Shown piece by piece: positions 1-9,065 of a stretch of 64,000 nucleotides of DNA. The position numbers and the translations under genes are program-made. Numbering within the stretch: the first letter of the stretch is position 1; each line of letters starts with the position of its first letter. This DNA comes from an uncultured Dehalococcoidia bacterium (GTDB lineage: Bacteria > Chloroflexota > Dehalococcoidia > Bin125). Where the stretch lies: NCBI GenBank assembly GCA_958295515.1, contig CATQGW010000005.1, forward strand, positions 248,001 through 312,000, written 5' to 3'. Under the pieces are notes generated by a model. That model was not told the DNA's origin and did not search any database. It saw nothing but the letters and a program-made list of their open reading frames with translations.

Positions 1-93
1 CTCGCGCTCCGAAGCGCCCTCCACCGACGCCGCCAGCCGCATCCCCACCCGCCGATACTCCGCCAGCAACCGACCAACCCGCGCCGCCTCCAA
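1..93 (-). CDS. Partial CDS running off the left edge, unknown
   Basis: Directly downstream of the membrane protein ending at 99, the minus strand stays open to the window edge and reads like coding sequence (Leu/Ala/Arg/Glu-rich, with RLLAEYRR and VGMRLAASVEGASERE). A TTG at 91-93 is the only obvious start, but the true start could lie inside the upstream gene. Only about 31 codons are visible, so no function can be given. Tight spacing to the upstream gene suggests the same operon. Confidence 0.35.
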   Translation of the reverse strand, partial: MEAARVGRLLAEYRRVGMRLAASVEGASERE

Positions 94-98
94 TGCGC

Positions 99-767
99 CT
101 ACGCCCGCAGCCGGCTGCGCACCGCCTGCGCGACGCTGCGCAGCAGATCGTCGTCCAGCGCCCCCGGCGGCTCCGAGTCGCCCTCCAGCTCCGCCACCAC
201 ATCGCCCGAGAGCCAACGCAGCTGAAGCATCCGCTGGATCGGCTGGTCGTTCTCGATCCGCGTCCACTCCCGAGCCTGCAGCGCGTCGCCGCTGCGGGTG
301 ATGTCCTCCACCCGCACGCCGGCGTCCTGCTCCGCCAGGTCGGGAACGCGCTCCAGCGCCTCCGCCGCCTGCTCCGCGCCCTCATAGCGGCTGAGCGAGA
401 GGCCAATCCGCCGCTGCGGCGCGCTGCGCCGCAGCGTGTGCGTCAGGATCACGTCAAACAATTCCCCGAACGTGGGCGGATCCCGGAATTGCTGACGAAG
501 CGAGACCACATGCCCGGCCTCGTTAAGCGCCCGCATCGCAGCGCTCGGATCCTCGGCATTCCAGGCAATCCCCTCGGAATTCAGCGCGCGCAGCTCCGCA
601 ATGCGAAAGCCGGCCGGCAAATCGTCGCCCCGAATCGCCGCCCCCACCAGGTCGCCCGCAATGCGCAGCGAGCGCCGATGCTGAATGCGGCGAATAATCG
701 CCTGCGCAATCGGCACCCCGACCACGAGCAGAATGATGATGATGCCAATGATCAGCCCGGTAGACAT
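99..767 (-). CDS. Single-pass membrane-anchored protein, unknown function
   Basis: A 222-residue protein. Residues 4-24 form one strongly hydrophobic segment (GLIIGIIIILLVVGVPIAQAII), followed by a basic stretch (RRIQHRRS) that predicts a cytoplasmic C-terminal domain of about 190 residues. That domain is charged and alpha/beta-like, with no motif I recognise and no cysteine pair. It is followed at once by another minus-strand reading frame. The gap to the HAD gene upstream is occupied by a REP-like palindrome. Function unknown. Confidence 0.7.
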   Translation of the reverse strand: MSTGLIIGIIIILLVVGVPIAQAIIRRIQHRRSLRIAGDLVGAAIRGDDLPAGFRIAELRALNSEGIAWNAEDPSAAMRALNEAGHVVSLRQQFRDPPTFGELFDVILTHTLRRSAPQRRIGLSLSRYEGAEQAAEALERVPDLAEQDAGVRVEDITRSGDALQAREWTRIENDQPIQRMLQLRWLSGDVVAELEGDSEPPGALDDDLLRSVAQAVRSRLRA

Positions 768-851
768 GCGTCTGAGCCTATCGCAGGCAGCAGCATTGGC
801 GTGCAGAAAAGGATTCGGTCGTCCCCCTTCGCCACACCCACACCCCCACTT

Positions 852-897
852 CCGTCATACCCGCGCTTGCCGCGGGTATCTCGCCGTGACCAGCACC
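852..897 (+). repeat. REP-like palindrome, family B (single copy)
   Basis: CCGTCAT leads into a perfect inverted repeat, ATACCCGCG-cttgc-CGCGGGTAT (857-879), followed by the conserved tail TCTCGCCGTGACCAGCACC. The same element recurs around 34.1, 34.2, 50.15, 57.1, 58.1 and 60.3-60.95 kb. It fills the only sizeable gap between the first two minus-strand genes. Confidence 0.8.
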
Positions 898-928
898 AGG
901 CCCCGCACCACGAGACTGCCGCGACACC

Positions 929-1603
929 TCAGGACTCAGGAAGAAGCAGCCGAACAACAGCCCGCGTATCCGCCAAGTCCGAGACCAGCTGGTCCGCCGC
1001 AACCAAATCGCCCGGCCGCGCAAAACCCGTCTGAACAGCCAGCACCCGCGCCCCAATCCCGCGAGCCGCGCTGATGTCATGCCGCGTATCCCCAATCACC
1101 ACGACCTCCGCGTCGGGCGCAGCCAGCGGACGCAGACGCGGCAGCGCCGCCGCCAACAGCTCCGTGCGGTTCGCCGCATCGTCGCCGAAGCCGCCGTCCA
1201 CAAAGCGCTCCCAGATACCGAGGTAGCCAAGCTTGGCCTCCGCCGCACGGCGAAAATTGCCGGTCCCCAGACCCAGCAGCACGGGCTGCTCCGCCAGCGC
1301 ATCAAGCAGCTCAACGACGCCCGGCAGCAGCCGCGAGCCGCCCTCCAGCTCCTCGCGGAGCGCGGGAATGTAGGCGTCCTGAAACTCACCGATCGCGGCC
1401 GGCGTCGCCTCGCGGCCCGCCTGTTCGAGCGCGGTGGCCACGATCCAGTTGTCGCTGCGCCCCGCGAAATCCACCTGCCTCAGCGCATCTTCGATCCCGA
1501 ACACCTCGCGGAAGACGCGCCCCATCGCGCGCGTACCCGCGCCCTGCGTGACGGCCAGCGTGCCGTCGATGTCGAACAGCAGAATGGTGCCCGCCGCGCC
1601 CAT
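929..1603 (-). CDS. HAD-superfamily hydrolase, phosphoglycolate-phosphatase-like
   Basis: A 224-residue HAD phosphatase with all four motifs visible: DIDGTL near residues 11-16 (nucleophile and acid Asp), GLGTGN around 113 (motif II Thr), a motif III Lys in AEAKLGYLG, and GDTRHD near 172 (motif IV acidic pair). The helical cap between motifs I and II (about 25-85) matches the Gph/PGP subclass. Family members dephosphorylate 2-phosphoglycolate or other small phosphates; the substrate here is not determined. Its ATG overlaps the stop codon of the DUF4352-like gene (ATGA at 1600-1603), so the two are probably translationally coupled. Confidence 0.85.
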   Translation of the reverse strand: MGAAGTILLFDIDGTLAVTQGAGTRAMGRVFREVFGIEDALRQVDFAGRSDNWIVATALEQAGREATPAAIGEFQDAYIPALREELEGGSRLLPGVVELLDALAEQPVLLGLGTGNFRRAAEAKLGYLGIWERFVDGGFGDDAANRTELLAAALPRLRPLAAPDAEVVVIGDTRHDISAARGIGARVLAVQTGFARPGDLVAADQLVSDLADTRAVVRLLLPES

Positions 1604-2181
1604 CAGCGCTCTTCCGCGAGAGCGAAATCGACGTAGTGCCCGAAAATGCGCAGGGTCAGGCCGCCCGCGTCGTTGGGCAGCGGGAAGACCAGCATCAGCG
1701 CCACCGGCAGGTCGGGCTGGAACGTCGCAGGCAGCGCCAGCGTGGGTGTGTCCTCATAGATCGCCGCGCCCGCCGAGAGCACCGCATCGAGCGCATAGCT
1801 GCGCCCGCTCGACGACGCCATCTGCACCTGATCCGGCCGCAGCGTGTAGGGCGTCCCGCCGCGATTGACCACGTGCAGCCGCACCACCACAAAGCGCTCC
1901 GCCGCCTGCCGCGTGCGACCGTCCGACAGCAGCTCATCGGTCCACTCCACGCGCTCGATCGCGACATCGAGCGCGCCCACGCGCGCCGATTCCTCAAACA
2001 CCACAATCCCCGGCAGCTCAGCCGCGCCAACCACGACCGGCGTCGGCGCCTCGGCTTCGGCGGGATCGTCCCCGCCGCTGTCGAAGAAACCGGAGAGGAA
2101 GAGGTACACCAGCACCACGACCACGACGATCGCGACGAAGATCGCATAGCCCTGGGTTGCCGAGAAGCGGCGGAGGTTCAT
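1603..2181 (-). CDS. Membrane-anchored DUF4352-like (immunoglobulin-fold) protein
   Basis: 192 residues. One transmembrane segment (about 12-31, Val/Ile-rich) is followed by an acidic linker and an extracytoplasmic beta-rich domain. The pattern (FVVVRLHVVNRGGTPYTL, then DQVQM..SSGRSYALD, then PLMLVFPLP) is that of DUF4352/telokin-like domains, in which a widely spaced beta-sandwich carries a conserved VxxxNxGxxPxxL core. Family members are surface proteins of unknown ligand. The stop overlaps the HAD start. Confidence 0.65.
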   Translation of the reverse strand: MNLRRFSATQGYAIFVAIVVVVVLVYLFLSGFFDSGGDDPAEAEAPTPVVVGAAELPGIVVFEESARVGALDVAIERVEWTDELLSDGRTRQAAERFVVVRLHVVNRGGTPYTLRPDQVQMASSSGRSYALDAVLSAGAAIYEDTPTLALPATFQPDLPVALMLVFPLPNDAGGLTLRIFGHYVDFALAEER

Positions 2182-2221
2182 CGCCGCCCCGCTGCGCGTC
2201 CGCGCGCGTCTGCGCTCACTG

Positions 2222-2560
2222 CTACTCGGTCGGCAGGCCGGCGGCGATCCAGGCCTCCGTGCCGCCTTCGATGTTGTAGAGCTCCGTGAAGCCCAGCGCC
2301 GCGGCGAACTCGCAGGCCACCGCGCTGCGCTGACCCTTCGCGCAGATGAACATCAGCGGCGCGTCCTTCGCACCCGCAATCTGCTCCAACTCCTCGCCCC
2401 GCGTCATCAGACTCATGTAGGGCATCAGCGGCGCGTCCACCACGTGCCCGTCCTGGTATTCGTCGAGTTCGCGGGTGTCCACGATCGGCACCCCCGCCTG
2501 CCGCTTGGCGTCGGCGTCCTCCACCGAGATGCGTTGGAAGGGTTCGGCGTTGTCGGGCAT
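2222..2560 (-). CDS. Rhodanese-like domain protein (single domain)
   Basis: A 112-residue single rhodanese domain. The substrate aspartate region reads PIVDTRELDEYQDGHV, and the active-site loop CAKGQRS has the catalytic Cys and a trailing Arg-Ser as in PspE/GlpE-type sulfurtransferases. The ending IEGGTEAWIAAGLP is canonical. I start at 2560 rather than at the first in-frame codon (2599) because GGACGGAGAG sits seven bases upstream of that ATG. Likely cytoplasmic sulfane-sulfur carrier; acceptor unknown. Divergent from acs across a roughly 125-bp gap. Confidence 0.85.
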   Translation of the reverse strand: MPDNAEPFQRISVEDADAKRQAGVPIVDTRELDEYQDGHVVDAPLMPYMSLMTRGEELEQIAGAKDAPLMFICAKGQRSAVACEFAAALGFTELYNIEGGTEAWIAAGLPTE

Positions 2561-2686
2561 CGCGGCGCTCTCCGTCCTGGTCCTGGCTGCCCGCTCCACG
2601 GGCTCGCCTAGATCGTATCATTCCGCCAGCGCTGTCTCGCCCGCGCGCGGGACGCCAAGCATCGAACACCACACGGAGATCGCGCC

Positions 2687-4654
2687 ATGACATCCGCCGA
2701 AGCCGCCCTGCCCACCGACGAACGCTACGAGCCGCCCAACCGCGTCCGCGACGGCGCGATGGTCCGGAGCCGCGAGGAATACGAGCGCCTCTGGCGGCGC
2801 AGCCTCGACGAACCGGACGCCTTCTGGTCCGAGACCGCCGAGGCGCTGCTCGAGTGGGACGCGCCCTGGCACACACTCGTCGAAGAAAACCTCGCCGAAG
2901 GCCGCATCGCCTGGTTCCTCGGCGGCAAGCTCAACGTCAGCGTCAACTGCCTCGACCGACACCTCGAAGCCCGCGCCGACCAGACCGCGATCCTCTGGGA
3001 GGGCGACGAGCCCGGCGAGAACCAGCACTGGACCTACCGCGACCTGCACGCCGAGGTCTGCCGCGTCGCCAACGAGCTCCGCTCACGCGGCGTGGGCAAA
3101 GGCGACCGTGTCGCGATCTACATGGGCATGACCCCCGAGGTCGTCGCGGCCATGCTCGCCTGCGCGCGGATCGGCGCAATCCACTCCGTGATCTTCGGCG
3201 GCTTCAGTGCCTCCGCAATCGCCGACCGCGTCACCGACTCCACCTGCAAGGCGATCATCACCCAGGACGAAGGGCGGCGCGGCGGCCGCACGGTCCCGCT
3301 CAAGGCCAACGTCGACGCCGCGCTCGAAAACGTCGACTGCGTCGAGTTCGTGCTCGTCCACCAGCACACCGGCGGCGACATCACGATGCAGGACGGGCGC
3401 GACATCTGGTGGCACGAGACGGTCAGCCGCCAGCCCGCCGAGGCCGAGCCGGAGTCGATGGACGCCGAAGACCCGCTCTTCATCCTCTACACCTCAGGTT
3501 CGACCGGAAAGCCCAAGGGCGTCCTCCACACGCAGGCCGGCTACCTGCTCTTCACGATGCTCTCCCACCGCTACGTGTTCGACTACCGCGAGGGCGAGAT
3601 CTACTGCTGCGCCGCCGACGTCGGCTGGATCACCGGCCACTCCTACATCGTCTACGGACCGCTCGGCAACGGCGCCACCTCCGTCATGTTCGAGTCGATC
3701 CCCACCTACCCCGACGCCGGCCGCTACTGGGACATGGTCGATCGGCTGGGCATCAACACGCTCTACACCGCGCCCACCGCCATTCGCGCGCTGATGCGCG
3801 AGGGCGATGAGTGGGTCAAGGCGCACGAACGCACCTCCCTGCGCGTGCTGGGCACCGTCGGCGAGCCGATCAACCCCGAAGCCTGGCGCTGGTACTTCGA
3901 TGTCGTCGGCGACGGCCGCTGCTCGATCGTCGATACCTACTGGCAGACCGAAACCGGCGGCCACATGCTGACCGGTCTGGCCGGCGCCAACGAGATGAAG
4001 CCCGGCTCCGCCTCCCTGCCCTTCTTCGGCATCGAGCCCGTCCTGGTCGATCAGGACGGCAACGAACTCGAGGGCAACAGCCAGGCCGGGCTGCTCTGCG
4101 TGGCGCGCTCCTGGCCCGGCATGATGCGCACCGTCTACGGCGATCACGAACGCTTCATCAGCACCTACTTCGTGCAGTACCCCGGCAAATACTTCACCGG
4201 CGACGGTTCGTACCGCGATCAGGACGGCTACTACTGGCTCACCGGCCGGGTCGACGACGTGCTCAACGTCAGCGGCCACCGCCTCGGCACCGCCGAGATC
4301 GAGGGCGCGCTGGTCGGCCACTCCGGCTGCGCCGAGGCCGCCGTGGTCGGCTACCCGCACGAGATCAAGGGCGAGGGCATCTACGCCTTCGTGCTGCTCA
4401 AGGACGGCTTCGACCCCGGCCCCGATCTGGCAGTCGAGCTCAAGCGCGCCGTCCGCGCAGAGATCAGCCCGATCGCCACCCCCGACAAGCTCCAATTCGT
4501 CGGCGGCCTGCCCAAAACCCGCTCCGGCAAAATCATGCGCCGCATCCTCCGCAAGGTCGCCGAAGGCAACCCCGACGACGTAGGCGACGTCACCACCCTC
4601 GCAGAGCCGCAGGTCGTCGAAGCCATCATCGAGGGCGCGACCGAGGCGCACTAG
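2687..4654 (+). CDS. acs: Acetyl-CoA synthetase (AMP-forming)
   Basis: 655 residues, the usual length for Acs. It joins acetate, ATP and CoA to acetyl-CoA through acetyl-AMP. The N-terminal ACAS_N region is followed by the AMP-binding P-loop [11 protein letters not shown] (268-278), the YWQTETGG motif and the [14 protein letters not shown] hinge. The C-terminal [11 protein letters not shown] (about 609-619) contains the lysine that is reversibly acetylated in this family. No obvious internal defect. It is followed 41 bp later by small coiled-coil genes, and a short relic of its own 3' end reappears at 5066-5095. Confidence 0.95.
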   Translation: MTSAEAALPTDERYEPPNRVRDGAMVRSREEYERLWRRSLDEPDAFWSETAEALLEWDAPWHTLVEENLAEGRIAWFLGGKLNVSVNCLDRHLEARADQTAILWEGDEPGENQHWTYRDLHAEVCRVANELRSRGVGKGDRVAIYMGMTPEVVAAMLACARIGAIHSVIFGGFSASAIADRVTDSTCKAIITQDEGRRGGRTVPLKANVDAALENVDCVEFVLVHQHTGGDITMQDGRDIWWHETVSRQPAEAEPESMDAEDPLFILYTSGSTGKPKGVLHTQAGYLLFTMLSHRYVFDYREGEIYCCAADVGWITGHSYIVYGPLGNGATSVMFESIPTYPDAGRYWDMVDRLGINTLYTAPTAIRALMREGDEWVKAHERTSLRVLGTVGEPINPEAWRWYFDVVGDGRCSIVDTYWQTETGGHMLTGLAGANEMKPGSASLPFFGIEPVLVDQDGNELEGNSQAGLLCVARSWPGMMRTVYGDHERFISTYFVQYPGKYFTGDGSYRDQDGYYWLTGRVDDVLNVSGHRLGTAEIEGALVGHSGCAEAAVVGYPHEIKGEGIYAFVLLKDGFDPGPDLAVELKRAVRAEISPIATPDKLQFVGGLPKTRSGKIMRRILRKVAEGNPDDVGDVTTLAEPQVVEAIIEGATEAH

Positions 4655-4695
4655 GACGGCGCGAGAGGCGATACGCTGACGACGGAGCCCGCATA

Positions 4696-5040
4696 ATGGC
4701 GATCATCAACACCCTGAGGCTGCGCAATGCGCTCGTCCGCAACGGCATCGCCGCGGACGACTCCGCCGAAGAGCTGGTCGGCGTGCTCGACGACGAATTC
4801 GCCACAGCCACCGACAACTTCGTCACCAAAGAAAGCCACACCGCCTCCGAGCAGCGCGTGCTCACCGCAATCTCCGACCTCGCCCGACGCATGGCCGAAC
4901 GCGACGCCGAACAGGCGCGAGCAGCCGCCGACCGCGACCGCCAACTTCACAATCACATCACCATCGGCATCGGCCTGATCATCGGCGCGATCACCGTCGC
5001 CACCGCGATCATCAGCATCGTCATCGTCGTGCTCGACTAA
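4696..5040 (+). CDS. Small coiled-coil membrane protein, copy 1 of a tandem pair
   Basis: 114 residues starting at ATG 4696, with GACGGAG upstream. The layout is a short helical N-terminal region, a predicted coiled coil around residues 45-85 (KESHTASEQRVLTAISDLAR, then Ala/Arg/Glu-rich), and a C-terminal membrane helix (about 91-113, Ile/Gly-rich). This resembles the DUF1640/CCDC90-like small coiled-coil membrane proteins common in bacteria; function unknown. It is nearly identical to the gene at 5141, which has an extra run of Ala-Glu-Gln-Ala-Arg repeats. Confidence 0.75.
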   Translation: MAIINTLRLRNALVRNGIAADDSAEELVGVLDDEFATATDNFVTKESHTASEQRVLTAISDLARRMAERDAEQARAAADRDRQLHNHITIGIGLIIGAITVATAIISIVIVVLD

Positions 5041-5140
5041 GTCGCGCAACACACCTGGAGGCCAACCCAAACTCGCTCCGGCAAAATCATGCGCCCTAAG
5101 ACGGTGCGAGAGGCGATACGCTAACGACGGAGGTAGCGCG
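5041..5140 (+). repeat. Tandem duplication junction with acs 3' relic
   Basis: Bases 5041-5068 repeat the sequence 5519-5546 (stop-proximal bases plus the GGAGG site of the next gene). Bases 5066-5095 match 4511-4541 inside acs (29 of about 31 bases), and 5096-5140 match the acs stop region and leader at 4652-4695. The duplicated unit therefore ran from within acs, with an internal deletion of about 110 bp, to the ribosome-binding site of the gene now at 5548. Confidence 0.8.
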
Positions 5141-5518
5141 ATGGCGATCATCAACACCCTGAGGCTGCGCAATGCGCTCGTCCGCAACGGCATCGCCGCG
5201 GACGACTCTGCCGAAGATCTGGTCGGCGTGCTCGACGACGAATTCGCCACGGCCACCGACAACTTCGTCACCAAAGAAAGCCACACCGCCTCCGAGCAGC
5301 GCGTGCTCACCGCAATCTCCGACCTCGCCCGCCGCATAGCCGAACGCGACGCCGAACAGGCGCGAGCAGCCGCAGAACAGGCGCGAGCAGCCGCCGAAGC
5401 AGCCGCCGACCGCGACCGCCAACTTCACAACCACATCACCATCGGCATCGGCCTGATCATCGGCGCGATCACCGTCGCCACCGCTATCATCAGCATCGTC
5501 ATCGTTGTGCTCGACTAA
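5141..5518 (+). CDS. Small coiled-coil membrane protein, copy 2 of a tandem pair
   Basis: 125 residues, near-identical to the protein encoded at 4696-5040. The first 57 residues differ at one position (Glu to Asp), and the C-terminal membrane segment is the same. The difference lies in the coiled coil, where EQARAAA-type units are repeated three times instead of once, a slippage-type expansion. The start is fixed by ACGGAGG upstream. DUF1640-like in layout; function unknown. The two copies are products of one tandem duplication (see the junction at 5041-5140). Confidence 0.75.
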   Translation: MAIINTLRLRNALVRNGIAADDSAEDLVGVLDDEFATATDNFVTKESHTASEQRVLTAISDLARRIAERDAEQARAAAEQARAAAEAAADRDRQLHNHITIGIGLIIGAITVATAIISIVIVVLD

Positions 5519-5547
5519 GTCGCGCAACACACCTGGAGGCCAACCCC

Positions 5548-5873
5548 ATGCCGGAGGACGAAGCACGCGCATCCTGGTTCACCTGGGAATGGGTGCGCGA
5601 CGTATTCGTGCGGCGCGGCCTCTGCGACACCGAGCGCGCAAACGAAATCGTCGCCGCGCTGGAGGAGGAGATCGGCGACCCCCACAACCTCCTCACCAGC
5701 GAAGGCCGCTCCGCCATCGCCGCCGCCAACCGCGCCGGCTACACCCCCAACGACCAGCCCACCGACAACCCATCAGAAACGCCTTGACCATCAGTGTCGG
5801 GGCCGATCTAATCGTTGCGGCGATCAGCGTCGCAACGGCCACCATTGGGATCGTAATCGCGCTCGTCAGTTGA
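5548..5873 (+). pseudogene. Frameshifted small coiled-coil membrane gene
   Basis: An ATG with a good GGAGG site opens a 79-residue frame that stops at 5787. The sequence WVRDVFVRRG...ANEIVAALEEEI resembles the N-terminus of its two upstream neighbours. Immediately after the stop, the -1 frame encodes a Gly/Ala/Ile/Val-rich membrane helix ending at 5873 (TISVGADLIVAAISVATATI), matching the missing C-terminal anchor of the same family. A one-base shift near 5780 would rejoin them. Either the gene is recently broken or the base is a sequencing error; the 79-residue product might also stand alone. Confidence 0.55.
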
Positions 5874-5906
5874 GCAGCAGCCCCGCGCGCTCCACTTTGC
5901 CGGACG

Positions 5907-7478
5907 TCACTCACCCCCCGGATTCATGAGCTGGCAGTATGACACGTACGGAAACGTTGGGCCGAGATCAGCGGGGATCTGACCGAAGCTGACCGTCGCG
6001 CCGCCGCCCTGCGGCGCACTGTAGAAATAGCGGTCGAACCAGTCATCGGGGTGCCGCGACGCAAGCTGGATATCTCGAATCGCGCAGACGAACGGCAACG
6101 TGTCGCCCCAGACCGGGTACAGATTCACGTAGAGCCGCCATGTCGAACCTTTGGGCAAACCCGTGAACACAAACTCAGTTCCACCAGTGGGCAGCTTGCG
6201 CTGATGGTCGAGCTCATGGGAGAAGAATTGATAGTCGGGCGCCACCTGGCCGTCGATCAGACGCTTGAGGGTAATATTCTCGTATTGGTCGCCGTGCGCG
6301 CGCAGCTGCACGCGGATGTCATGCGCGCCGGCGCTGACCACGAAGCCTCTCGGATCCGCTCCCCTTGGTGGCAAGCCGTCCGGGTCCGGCGGCGTGCGCA
6401 CACGCGCGACCAGTGGCGGCTCAGCCCCGAAGCCCGTGGGCAGCGCTCGCGCGACCGTCACCTCGAACATCGAATCAGGCGGCAGGCCGGAGATCACCGC
6501 AGACATCGGCACATCCTGTTCCGCTTCCTGGTCGAGTCGGCGGAGTGGATTCCGTCGATCCCCCCAGATCACGCCTGGCCAGTCGTCGGATCGGACGGTC
6601 ACGAAGTACCAGCTGTGTTCGGACAACTCGCCGAGCCAGCTAACCTGCAGCTCGTTTGACGTGGCTCGCGCCGAAAGTGATCTCGATGTCTGCGGGCGGA
6701 ATCGGCGAGTCGTCGACCAGCGAACCGCGCGCGGATCGTTCCACTCGCGCCACCAGTTGGCAGCGTCGTCCCACGCGCCGGCGTCCATTGCAGGCATCCA
6801 GCCCCCCGAGTACCATCTCGTCCCACCATAGCGCGACGGCACTCCATACCAGACCCATGCAGCTTGCAGCTCATACCTCGTCTCGGGATCGAGATCGTCC
6901 ACATGCGAAGCAAGTTCATAGGCACTCTTCTGTGGCGCCGGCGGGAAGGGCATCGCGTACCTCCAGTCGCCGGAGCCGACCGCGCGATAGCGGAAGACCG
7001 CGACGAGCGGTGGTTGGTGGGAGCCTACTGGCGGCCAGAACGGCCATGGCGTATAGAGATGCAAATCGGTGTAGCCGAGCAGCAGAGACATCTCCGACAG
7101 CTCAATCTGCGGCGCAGCCGCGAGCAGCATCACCGTCGGCTCAGCGGCAATCTCCGCCCCGTTCGCATCGACCACCCGCACAGGCAGCGCAACCTCGACA
7201 GACCTGAACAGCAGCCCATCCGTAACCCAGGCGCGAAGATCGGCGCAGGAAACGCTCAGCTGTTCGTCATCCGTCTCAGCAACAATCCCCGCCACAGTCA
7301 CCGCATAAGGCGGCACCACACCGTCGATCCGCCAGCTGACATCCACCGATCCGCCCACCCCGCAGAACGGCGGCCAAATCGACGGCAACCCCGAACCACC
7401 CGCAGCAACCCAGCCACCCCCCACAGCACACAACAGAGCAACGATCGCAACCACTCCCCACAGCAACCTCATCCGCAT
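5907..7478 (-). CDS. Secreted protein with fibronectin-III-like modules
   Basis: 523 residues. I start at ATG 7478 because AGCGGAG lies eight bases upstream; this gives a clean signal peptide (MRMRLLWG then a hydrophobic stretch to about residue 30). The mature part has repeated beta-sandwich signatures: DLDPETRYELQAAWV, SNELQVSWLGELSEHSWYFV and ISGLPPDSMFEVTVARA, the L-x-P-x-T/S-x-Y/F-x-V pattern of fibronectin type III domains. No catalytic motif seen. Probably a surface or secreted binding protein. It stands alone and is convergent with the small gene ending at 5873. Confidence 0.65.
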   Translation of the reverse strand: MRMRLLWGVVAIVALLCAVGGGWVAAGGSGLPSIWPPFCGVGGSVDVSWRIDGVVPPYAVTVAGIVAETDDEQLSVSCADLRAWVTDGLLFRSVEVALPVRVVDANGAEIAAEPTVMLLAAAPQIELSEMSLLLGYTDLHLYTPWPFWPPVGSHQPPLVAVFRYRAVGSGDWRYAMPFPPAPQKSAYELASHVDDLDPETRYELQAAWVWYGVPSRYGGTRWYSGGWMPAMDAGAWDDAANWWREWNDPRAVRWSTTRRFRPQTSRSLSARATSNELQVSWLGELSEHSWYFVTVRSDDWPGVIWGDRRNPLRRLDQEAEQDVPMSAVISGLPPDSMFEVTVARALPTGFGAEPPLVARVRTPPDPDGLPPRGADPRGFVVSAGAHDIRVQLRAHGDQYENITLKRLIDGQVAPDYQFFSHELDHQRKLPTGGTEFVFTGLPKGSTWRLYVNLYPVWGDTLPFVCAIRDIQLASRHPDDWFDRYFYSAPQGGGATVSFGQIPADLGPTFPYVSYCQLMNPGGE

Positions 7479-7614
7479 CGCACACACTCCGCTCACCATC
7501 CACACAAGCCTAGACGTTCAAGCCACCACAAAGGTTCCCACCCAATCGTCGGGCAGCCAGCAGCCAGCGCGACGCCGATTCACTCAGCGCGCCCGCGAAC
7601 GGCATTCGGCGGCG

Positions 7615-8514
7615 TCAATCTCCCCCGCGGCGCCGTATCGCCGGCAAGTCGAGAAACTGATCTGCCGTCGATCCGGGCTGCCAGATCGTCCAGCGATCGC
7701 TGGCGGCAGCAACAGCTGTGTTAACTCGACGTAGCTCGTACCGCGGCAGGTCGATCATAAGAGGGGATAAGGACCAAACCGTTGATAGCAGTAGCGCACA
7801 ATGAGGGTCAAACAAACACCAGATTTCACTTGCATTGCGAATTCCGACACTGCTGATCGGTGCAATTCGACCTGTGGCGGCTTCCCGTGCAACGATCGGG
7901 TTGTCTGAGGTTACGAATCCTGGGTACGGAAGCCACACGACTAGATAGTTCCACGCGCTTTGCTCAAGCACTCTAAGGAGCGCTGGCTTTCTTCCCATCT
8001 GTAGTCGGATGACTTCGTTGCGACCGAACAACTGGTCAGAGTCGCTGTCTGTATATCTACTTGGATCAGCTGTGCCAAGGCTGTGGTCAGGCATCGCTTG
8101 ATTGTCAGGCATTGGTGCGAGTCGGCCAAGCAGATCGTTTTCGTAACGCACTGCGGTCTCAGCTAGCCAACGGTACTCTGGACTACGCATATGGAGGAGA
8201 GCCAAGAATTCACGTACCGTCGGCACATCGCTCGAAGAGATCACACGGCGACAGGCAATGCGGTTCAGCAATTCCGCCCCGCGACTGTCGGGAACAAGCA
8301 ACGTTTTGTCTTCGATCAGCGTCGCTCGCGTCGGATCTGGCAAGTCGAGGGTCAAATAATTCCACTTGTACGCGATGCTCTTTGGCTACCGCTCCTTCGG
8401 CTCCGAAGACCACTTGCGATCGTGCGTGACAACCGCGCCAGTGCCCGCATCCGCGAAGCGACGGATGATGAACTGGGGTAGGACATGTTGGCGCTTGGTC
8501 GTCTGAGAACTCAT
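7615..8514 (-). pseudogene. DUF4238 family gene interrupted by an in-frame amber codon
   Basis: The frame from ATG 8514 to 7615 is open for about 299 residues except for one TAG at 8386-8388 (codon 43). The N-terminal part before the stop, SSQTTKRQHVLPQFIIRRF, carries the diagnostic HxxPQFxLRRF motif of DUF4238. After the stop the frame resumes as PKSIAYKWNYLTLDLPDP and runs to a normal end (DNPIV, RYELRRVNTAVA). Family members are uncharacterised proteins of accessory regions. A remnant of about 246 residues could start at TTG 8355. I read this as a recent nonsense mutation. Confidence 0.75.
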
Positions 8515-8553
8515 GTCCTCATGGTAGCACGGGGCACAGGACAGCGTCAGCGC

Positions 8554-9024
8554 CTACAACAGCCGCGCCGACCGCTTCCGACCAGGCTTCGGATCGTAGT
8601 TCGTCTTGAACATCTCCAGCTGCTCCCGCGCAATCAAATACTTCCCCCCGAAAAAGCGCGCCCCAATCCGCTCCTGCTTGATCAGCCGCCGCAAACTCTG
8701 CGGGTGAATCCCCAGCTCCCGCGCCGCCTCCACAATGTCGAACCACTGCCCGAAGCTGGGCCGCCCCGACGGCGCCGGCGCCGGCGGCGCGTTGGTGTCC
8801 GCCACCATCAGCCGCGCCGACCGCTTCCGCCCCGGCTTCGGGTCGTAGTTCGTCTTGAACATCTCCAGCTGCTCCCGCGCAATCATGTACTTCCCGCCGA
8901 ACAGGCTGGCCGGCACCCGCCCCTGCTTGATCAACCGCCGCAAACTCTGCGGGTGAATGCCAAGCTCCCGCGCCGCCTCCACCAGGTCGGACCAGCCGTC
9001 AAAGGGATCGTCGTGCGTCGCCAT
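8554..9024 (-). CDS. Tandem-duplicated helix-turn-helix DNA-binding protein
   Basis: 156 residues made of two near-identical halves (about 15-72 and 98-155) joined by a Pro/Ala linker. Each half has VEAARELGIHPQSLRRLIKQ, an excisionase/MerR-like helix-turn-helix (HTH_17 type), a wing FGGKYxIAREQL, and the conserved basic tail DPKPGRKRSARL. Two DNA-reading heads on one chain suggest binding to direct repeats as a monomer. No effector domain is present. A well-formed promoter lies 42 bp upstream. The repeat unit is also nearly identical in DNA, so the internal duplication is recent. Confidence 0.8.
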   Translation of the reverse strand: MATHDDPFDGWSDLVEAARELGIHPQSLRRLIKQGRVPASLFGGKYMIAREQLEMFKTNYDPKPGRKRSARLMVADTNAPPAPAPSGRPSFGQWFDIVEAARELGIHPQSLRRLIKQERIGARFFGGKYLIAREQLEMFKTNYDPKPGRKRSARLL

Positions 9025-9065
9025 CGCGCCTTCGCCTCATCCAATCCGCGTAAACTGCTCAAGCG

